The translations under genes were made by a program, and so were the position numbers. Shown piece by piece: positions 5,872 to 8,753 of a stretch of DNA of 8,753 bases. A model generated the notes under the pieces. That model was not told where the DNA came from. It saw nothing but the letters and a program-made list of their open reading frames with translations, and searched no databases. Each line of letters begins with the position of its first letter. Position 1 is the first letter of the stretch. This DNA is from Acidobacteriaceae bacterium. GTDB taxonomy: Bacteria; Acidobacteriota; Terriglobia; Terriglobales; Acidobacteriaceae. The stretch spans positions 1 to 8,753 of the forward strand of contig JAOAPG010000441.1 of assembly GCA_025462785.1 (NCBI GenBank), given 5' to 3'.

Positions 5872-5905
5872 AAAAACTTTAGCCCGCCGCTATTACGCGG
5901 CAGGC
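5872..5905 (-). terminator. Intrinsic terminator after the Lys-rich mini-gene
   Basis: On the minus strand GCC-T-GCCGC (5905-5897), loop GTAATA, then GCGGC-G-GGC (5890-5882) forms an 8-bp GC-rich stem with one mismatch. It is followed by TAAAGTTTTTA, with five Ts at 5876-5872. It lies 34 bases after the stop of the 20-codon gene and ahead of the Cys-rich gene, so the two minus-strand genes appear to be separately transcribed. Confidence 0.6.
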
Positions 5906-5939
5906 ATGATCGTGGAGCAGTGTTGGTTGGGCGCTCTTT

Positions 5940-6002
5940 CTAGGCGCTCTTCTTTTTCTTTGGCTTTTTGGCTTCGCGTCTTGGCGCGTCTTTGTTTCCC
6001 AT
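5940..6002 (-). CDS. 20-residue Lys-rich mini-protein
   Basis: A complete short frame runs ATG to TAG and encodes MGNKDAPRREAKKPKKKKSA. It has eight Lys and two Arg in 20 residues, no hydrophobic core, and is expected to be disordered and nucleic-acid-binding. I have a vague memory of very short MGNKD...KKPKKKK-type hypothetical proteins in several bacterial phyla, but this is unchecked. Support for a real gene comes from the start and stop, the strongly biased composition, and a good intrinsic terminator 34 bases downstream on the same strand. Against it, no clear Shine-Dalgarno or promoter precedes the ATG. Ribosome-associated or RNA-chaperone roles are possible by analogy to other tiny basic proteins, purely as inference. 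Confidence 0.5.
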   Translation of the reverse strand: MGNKDAPRREAKKPKKKKSA

Positions 6003-6366
6003 AGTTACAGGATGCCACGAACATAATCTGCAATGCGAGAGCAAAGTTTAACCCACGATCTTTGTTGGTAACGTGCTGTATTTATTTCGGAAATACGGTA
6101 AAGCCTAACTGTACAGATTCCGTGTTAGCTCTACGGATTTAGAGATGGAACTCCGATAGTCCTGTTCGCGGGAAGATTCCTGGATCGACTCCATGCATTA
6201 GTTTAGCTATTCGCAGGCGATGTTAATTTGTACTCGACCTATCTGCGAAGCGGGACGTTAAAGCAACGGCCCGTTGTGAATTTGCTCCGATTAGCATAAC
6301 GGTGGCAACCGGTTTTCAGGCACTCACATCGAAGAGGTGTTTTTTTGGGGATTCACGCAGGCAGAC
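6003..6366. other. Gene-poor intergenic stretch with inverted repeats
   Basis: I see no credible gene in these 364 bases; the longest AUG frames are about a dozen codons. Structural elements are an inverted repeat GTATTT (6078-6083) / AAATAC (6091-6096), and an 8-bp palindrome CTGTACAG (6109-6116). There is also a possible hairpin GC-C-TAAC (6103-6109) with GTTAGC (6124-6129), and the 4-bp hairpin CGGT-GGCA-ACCG followed by GTTTT near 6300-6315. The stretch separates the minus-strand mini-gene from the plus-strand exported-protein pair and should hold promoters for both. I could not identify a convincing -35/-10 pair. Confidence 0.5.
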
Positions 6367-7359
6367 ATGGGTTTAACAGCACGTACGTTTTCCTTTTGTC
6401 TTCTGTCCGCCGTATGTTTTGCTCAGCATGTGCGGACACAATGTGATTCGACCAAGAGACTTCCTGAGAACTGTGCTTCCTCCACTCGGATTCAATTTCG
6501 GCAGATTATTGCGTCGGACGGAAGCGCCACGCCAAACTCGAATGTGACGACTCAACGTCTAGGCTTGCCTGCGACTTTACAAACGATTGGACCAAAAGCA
6601 ACAAGCAGCACTCTTGGTTTCACCCCAAGTATTGTCACTCCCCAGCCGACCCGCAAGCAGGGATTTCATTGGCGACGCGCGTTACTGGAATCATTCACGT
6701 TCTTTTCAATTGAGCAGGCATACGTCATCAAAGATGACTTCCGATGGGTGGTTTCTGAAAACGGCGTACCTTTCAACCACTATTGGCGGGACTACAAGCA
6801 ATCACTGTCGACTTGGGTTCATGCAGGATGGAACGACGGTGATCCGGCCCTCTACAGCTACGTCGGCCATCCAATTCAGGGCGCACTGACGAGTTACATT
6901 CAAATACAAAATGATCCCAAAGGGGAGAGACTCGAATTCTCCAACACTCGCGAGTACTGGAGAAGTCGGATTAAGGCGACTTTGTGGAATGCGGTTTACA
7001 GCACCCAGTGGAACATAGGCCCTCTCAGCGAACTCACGTTCGAGAAGTACGGCACGCGCGCTCGTCCGCCGTGGAATCAGAACGGCACGTGGCCGTGTAC
7101 TGCCAAGCATTGCTTCACCGGCGTTGGACAGGTGGATCTGGTAACCACGCCAGTGGGCGGTCTGGGCTGGCTTTTAGCCGAGGACTTGTTGGACAAGCAC
7201 ATTGCCCGGCGAGTGGAGCGCTCCACGCGTAACCGATTCCTGATTGACGTCACGCGTTGTGCCCTGAACCCAATTCGTGGAGGAGCCAATATACTTCACG
7301 GCAAGCGGCCCTGGTATCGCGACTCCCGAGATGCAGGCGATGAATCTTTTCGTGATTAG
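6367..7359 (+). CDS. Exported protein of unknown function, possibly envelope-associated
   Basis: A 330-residue protein with an N-terminal signal peptide (hydrophobic core FSFCLLSAVCFA, residues 9-20) and a low-complexity Ser/Thr linker to about residue 95. The conserved-looking core is Trp/Tyr/Gly-rich: W102, ESFTFFSIEQAYV (109-120), FNHYWRDY, GWNDGDPALYSYVGHPIQGA (154-173), SELTFEKYG, VTTPVGGLGWLLAEDLLD (259-276) and LNPIRGGANIL (300-310). Alternating aromatic segments and the GHPIQGA motif recall outer-membrane-associated proteins of the DUF3943 kind. I offer that as a loose similarity only. The start is ATG 6367 because it places the signal peptide at the N-terminus and has AGG nearby; the in-frame GTG 6337 would add ten residues in front. 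The PagL-like gene begins 15 bases after its stop, so the two probably form an operon. Confidence 0.82.
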   Translation: MGLTARTFSFCLLSAVCFAQHVRTQCDSTKRLPENCASSTRIQFRQIIASDGSATPNSNVTTQRLGLPATLQTIGPKATSSTLGFTPSIVTPQPTRKQGFHWRRALLESFTFFSIEQAYVIKDDFRWVVSENGVPFNHYWRDYKQSLSTWVHAGWNDGDPALYSYVGHPIQGALTSYIQIQNDPKGERLEFSNTREYWRSRIKATLWNAVYSTQWNIGPLSELTFEKYGTRARPPWNQNGTWPCTAKHCFTGVGQVDLVTTPVGGLGWLLAEDLLDKHIARRVERSTRNRFLIDVTRCALNPIRGGANILHGKRPWYRDSRDAGDESFRD

Positions 7360-7374
7360 AATGGCTGATTCGTT

Positions 7375-7989
7375 GTGAATGCGCTTACACCATCAAAAGG
7401 GGCCCTGATTGCTGGCTTGATGTTATTCATCTGGTGTAACTCGGTAGAAGCGCAAGAGAAAGATCCTCTTTCCGGACAAGATGGGAATTGGGATATCAGC
7501 CTTTGGGTCGCTGGTGCGACGGGCGAAGAAACTCGCAATTCTTTCACCCAAGCGCAAATTTGGACCGCCGGAGTCTTCCTCGGAAAAGTGATCAGCCACA
7601 ACATTGGCAACAGTTGGTGGCATGGCAGCTTGGAATATGGCCTCGATCTAGTCCCGCTCTTCGTGGCCTCCGAACCTGAAAAGCTCTATGGCGGCGGCTT
7701 TGAGCCGGTCGTATTGCGCTGGAACGGCAGTCACCATTTAGGTCGATTGCAACCGTACGTCGAACTGGTGGGGGGAGGCGTTTTCACGTCGGCAAATCTT
7801 CCAGCCGGGGACACCTCAAATTTTAATTTCACAGCCAGAGGAGGAGGCGGATGTGAAGTGTTCGCAAGAAAGCGGCAAGCGTTGGATATTGGTTTGCGCT
7901 ACTGGCACATCTCGAACGCGAATTTGGGGGTGAGAAACCCGGAATTCAACGGAGTCCAGATCAGTCTGGGGTACCACTGGTTTAGATAG
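7375..7989 (+). CDS. Acyloxyacyl hydrolase, PagL-like lipid A 3-O-deacylase family
   Basis: A 204-residue outer-membrane beta-barrel candidate. Residues 1-26 are a signal peptide with likely cleavage at VEA|QEK. The mature part alternates strands rich in Gly, aromatic and polar residues (ISLWVAGATG, VVLRWNGSHH, PYVELVGGGVFT), as in an 8-stranded barrel. The family signature is RYWHISNANLG near the C-terminus, with catalytic His178 and Ser180 equivalent to H126 and S128 of Pseudomonas PagL. The catalytic Glu (E140 there, 14 residues after the His) is not in register: E190 lies 12 residues after it, in NPEFNG. The protein ends in YHWFR, with the terminal aromatic one residue early. The start is GTG 7375, needed for the full signal peptide; the ribosome site is poor, consistent with coupling to the gene ending 15 bases earlier. 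Removal of the 3-O-acyl chain from lipid A is the expected reaction. Confidence 0.83.
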   Translation: MNALTPSKGALIAGLMLFIWCNSVEAQEKDPLSGQDGNWDISLWVAGATGEETRNSFTQAQIWTAGVFLGKVISHNIGNSWWHGSLEYGLDLVPLFVASEPEKLYGGGFEPVVLRWNGSHHLGRLQPYVELVGGGVFTSANLPAGDTSNFNFTARGGGGCEVFARKRQALDIGLRYWHISNANLGVRNPEFNGVQISLGYHWFR

Positions 7990-8007
7990 GACGCAGAGCG
8001 CTCTACG

Positions 8008-8043
8008 TTTCGCAGTCTGCTGGTTGAACCGCCAGCCGCGAAA
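8008..8043. other. Stem-loop between the PagL-like gene and gcvT
   Basis: TTTCGC (8008-8013) pairs with GCGAAA (8038-8043), and inside it GCTGG pairs with CCAGC around an 8-base loop, with a 5/1 internal loop between the two stems. No T-run follows. It begins 18 bases after the stop at 7989 and ends 11 bases before the gcvT ATG at 8055, so it could be a weak transcription barrier or affect gcvT translation. It does not match a glycine riboswitch. Confidence 0.3.
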
Positions 8044-8054
8044 GTGTTAGGGTA

Positions 8055-8753
8055 ATGAGTTTCCTATTCCCAGCCACTGGTCCGATTGAGGTTCTTTTGT
8101 CAGCTGCCGAGGCCGCTACGCCTGCCGTTCGCAAAACCGCTCTAAACGCGTTTCATCGCCAGATGGGCGCAAAAATGGTCGAATTCAACGGCTGGGACAT
8201 GCCCGTTGAATATCCCACAGCGGGCGGAATCATAGCCGAGCACAATGCGGTCCGCACTGGAGTAGGCGTTTTCGATGTTTCTCATATGGGCGATATACGC
8301 CTTTCTGGGCCAAAGGCACTCGAAGCCGTCCAACACATTTCGATGAACGATGCTTCGAAGCTCTTCATTCAACAGGCCCAATATTCGGCCCTGCTCTATC
8401 CCCAAGGGACCTTTGTAGATGATGTCATCGTCCACCGGTTGGGGGAGGAGGATTACCTATTAGTAATCAATGCAGGAACGCGGGAGAAAGATTTCAATTG
8501 GGTCCGCGATAATGCCAGAGAGTTCAATTGCGAGGTAGAAAACCTTTCAGATGATTTTACGCAAATCGCAATCCAGGGTCCTAGGGCCGCCGAGCTGCTG
8601 CAAAAGCTCACGGACGTTGATCTCTCCAAAATAAAGGGGTACTGGTTCACCTTCGGCACAGTGTGCGGGCTCAAGAATATTCTTATCGCACGCACGGGCT
8701 ACACCGGCGAGGATGGATTTGAGATTTATGTTCCATCTGACGAAGCCACGAGC
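8055..8753 (+). CDS. gcvT: Glycine cleavage system T protein (aminomethyltransferase), 3' end cut by the window edge
   Basis: The first 233 residues of a protein usually about 370 long. GcvT takes the aminomethyl group from lipoyl-H protein, releases ammonia and forms 5,10-methylene-tetrahydrofolate. Family signatures appear in order: KTALNAFHRQMGAKMVEFNGW (about residues 27-47), the THF-site region GVFDVSHMGD (about 68-77), DDVIVHRL and LLVINAGTREKDFNWV, IQGPRAAELL (about 175-184), and ARTGYTGEDGFEIYVP (212-227). The frame is open from ATG 8055, which has AGGG only two bases away. TTG 8097 has GAGG at a better 5-base spacing and would give MSAAEATPAV-type N-termini closer to usual GcvT length, so the true start is uncertain. 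gcvH and gcvP would be expected downstream, outside the window. Confidence 0.95.
   Translation, partial: MSFLFPATGPIEVLLSAAEAATPAVRKTALNAFHRQMGAKMVEFNGWDMPVEYPTAGGIIAEHNAVRTGVGVFDVSHMGDIRLSGPKALEAVQHISMNDASKLFIQQAQYSALLYPQGTFVDDVIVHRLGEEDYLLVINAGTREKDFNWVRDNAREFNCEVENLSDDFTQIAIQGPRAAELLQKLTDVDLSKIKGYWFTFGTVCGLKNILIARTGYTGEDGFEIYVPSDEATS

Noticed and set aside
6326..6346. Hairpin ACATC/GGTGT followed by T7, as an intrinsic terminator
   Set aside because: The stem is only five pairs including a G-U, and it lies just before the exported-protein gene with no gene upstream on that strand to terminate.
7990..8054. Glycine riboswitch upstream of gcvT
   Set aside because: The gap is only 65 bases and lacks the glycine aptamer core; only a simple stem-loop is present.
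1..8753. CRISPR array, insertion sequence, prophage or defence cassette
   Set aside because: No regularly spaced long repeats, transposase, integrase, terminal inverted repeats or recognisable defence proteins are seen; gene content is ordinary chromosomal.

Overview
The window looks like a chromosomal stretch from an Acidobacteriota-type bacterium (Terriglobia-like). This is an inference from overall protein character and from half-remembered family resemblances, with no database search behind it. Supporting hints are a stand-alone methylmalonyl-CoA mutase catalytic subunit, secreted outer-membrane-type proteins that imply a Gram-negative envelope, GTG and TTG starts, and several small proteins that resemble ones I associate with that phylum.

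Layout. Positions 1-96 hold an unresolved edge segment. A minus-strand tRNA-Ala(GGC) with encoded CCA lies at 97-172, with a sigma70-like promoter behind it. Next on the minus strand is a tightly coupled pair: a small ribbon-helix-helix-like protein (817-1083) and an anchored SRPBCC-like protein (269-820). Their reading frames overlap by 4 bases. Upstream of them on the same strand is a six-helix YihY/BrkB membrane protein (1219-2151). A divergent intergenic region (2152-2358) carries a promoter with an overlapping inverted repeat and leads into a plus-strand HAD phosphatase (2359-3072). An uncharacterised 95-residue protein (3100-3387, minus) is followed by a divergent region with a 15-bp-phased repeat. 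That region feeds a small membrane protein (3549-3884) and the mutase subunit (3951-5561), which has a TTG start.

The second half has a Cys-rich 63-residue protein (5612-5803, minus) and a 20-residue Lys-rich mini-protein (5940-6002, minus) with its own terminator. A roughly 360-base gene-poor stretch (6003-6366) follows. Then come two exported proteins in tandem (6367-7359 unknown; 7375-7989 PagL-like lipid A deacylase family). The window ends inside gcvT, the glycine cleavage T protein (8055 to the edge).

Functionally this is mostly housekeeping and accessory metabolism: propionate/methylmalonyl-CoA interconversion, one-carbon metabolism from glycine, envelope modification and small regulators. 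I see no mobile element, CRISPR array, phage or defence cassette. The more original signals are the very small Lys-rich gene with a terminator, the Cys-rich neighbour, the RHH/SRPBCC coupled pair with a palindrome at its start, the probable leaderless promoter at 3549, and the paired unknown/PagL-like exported proteins.
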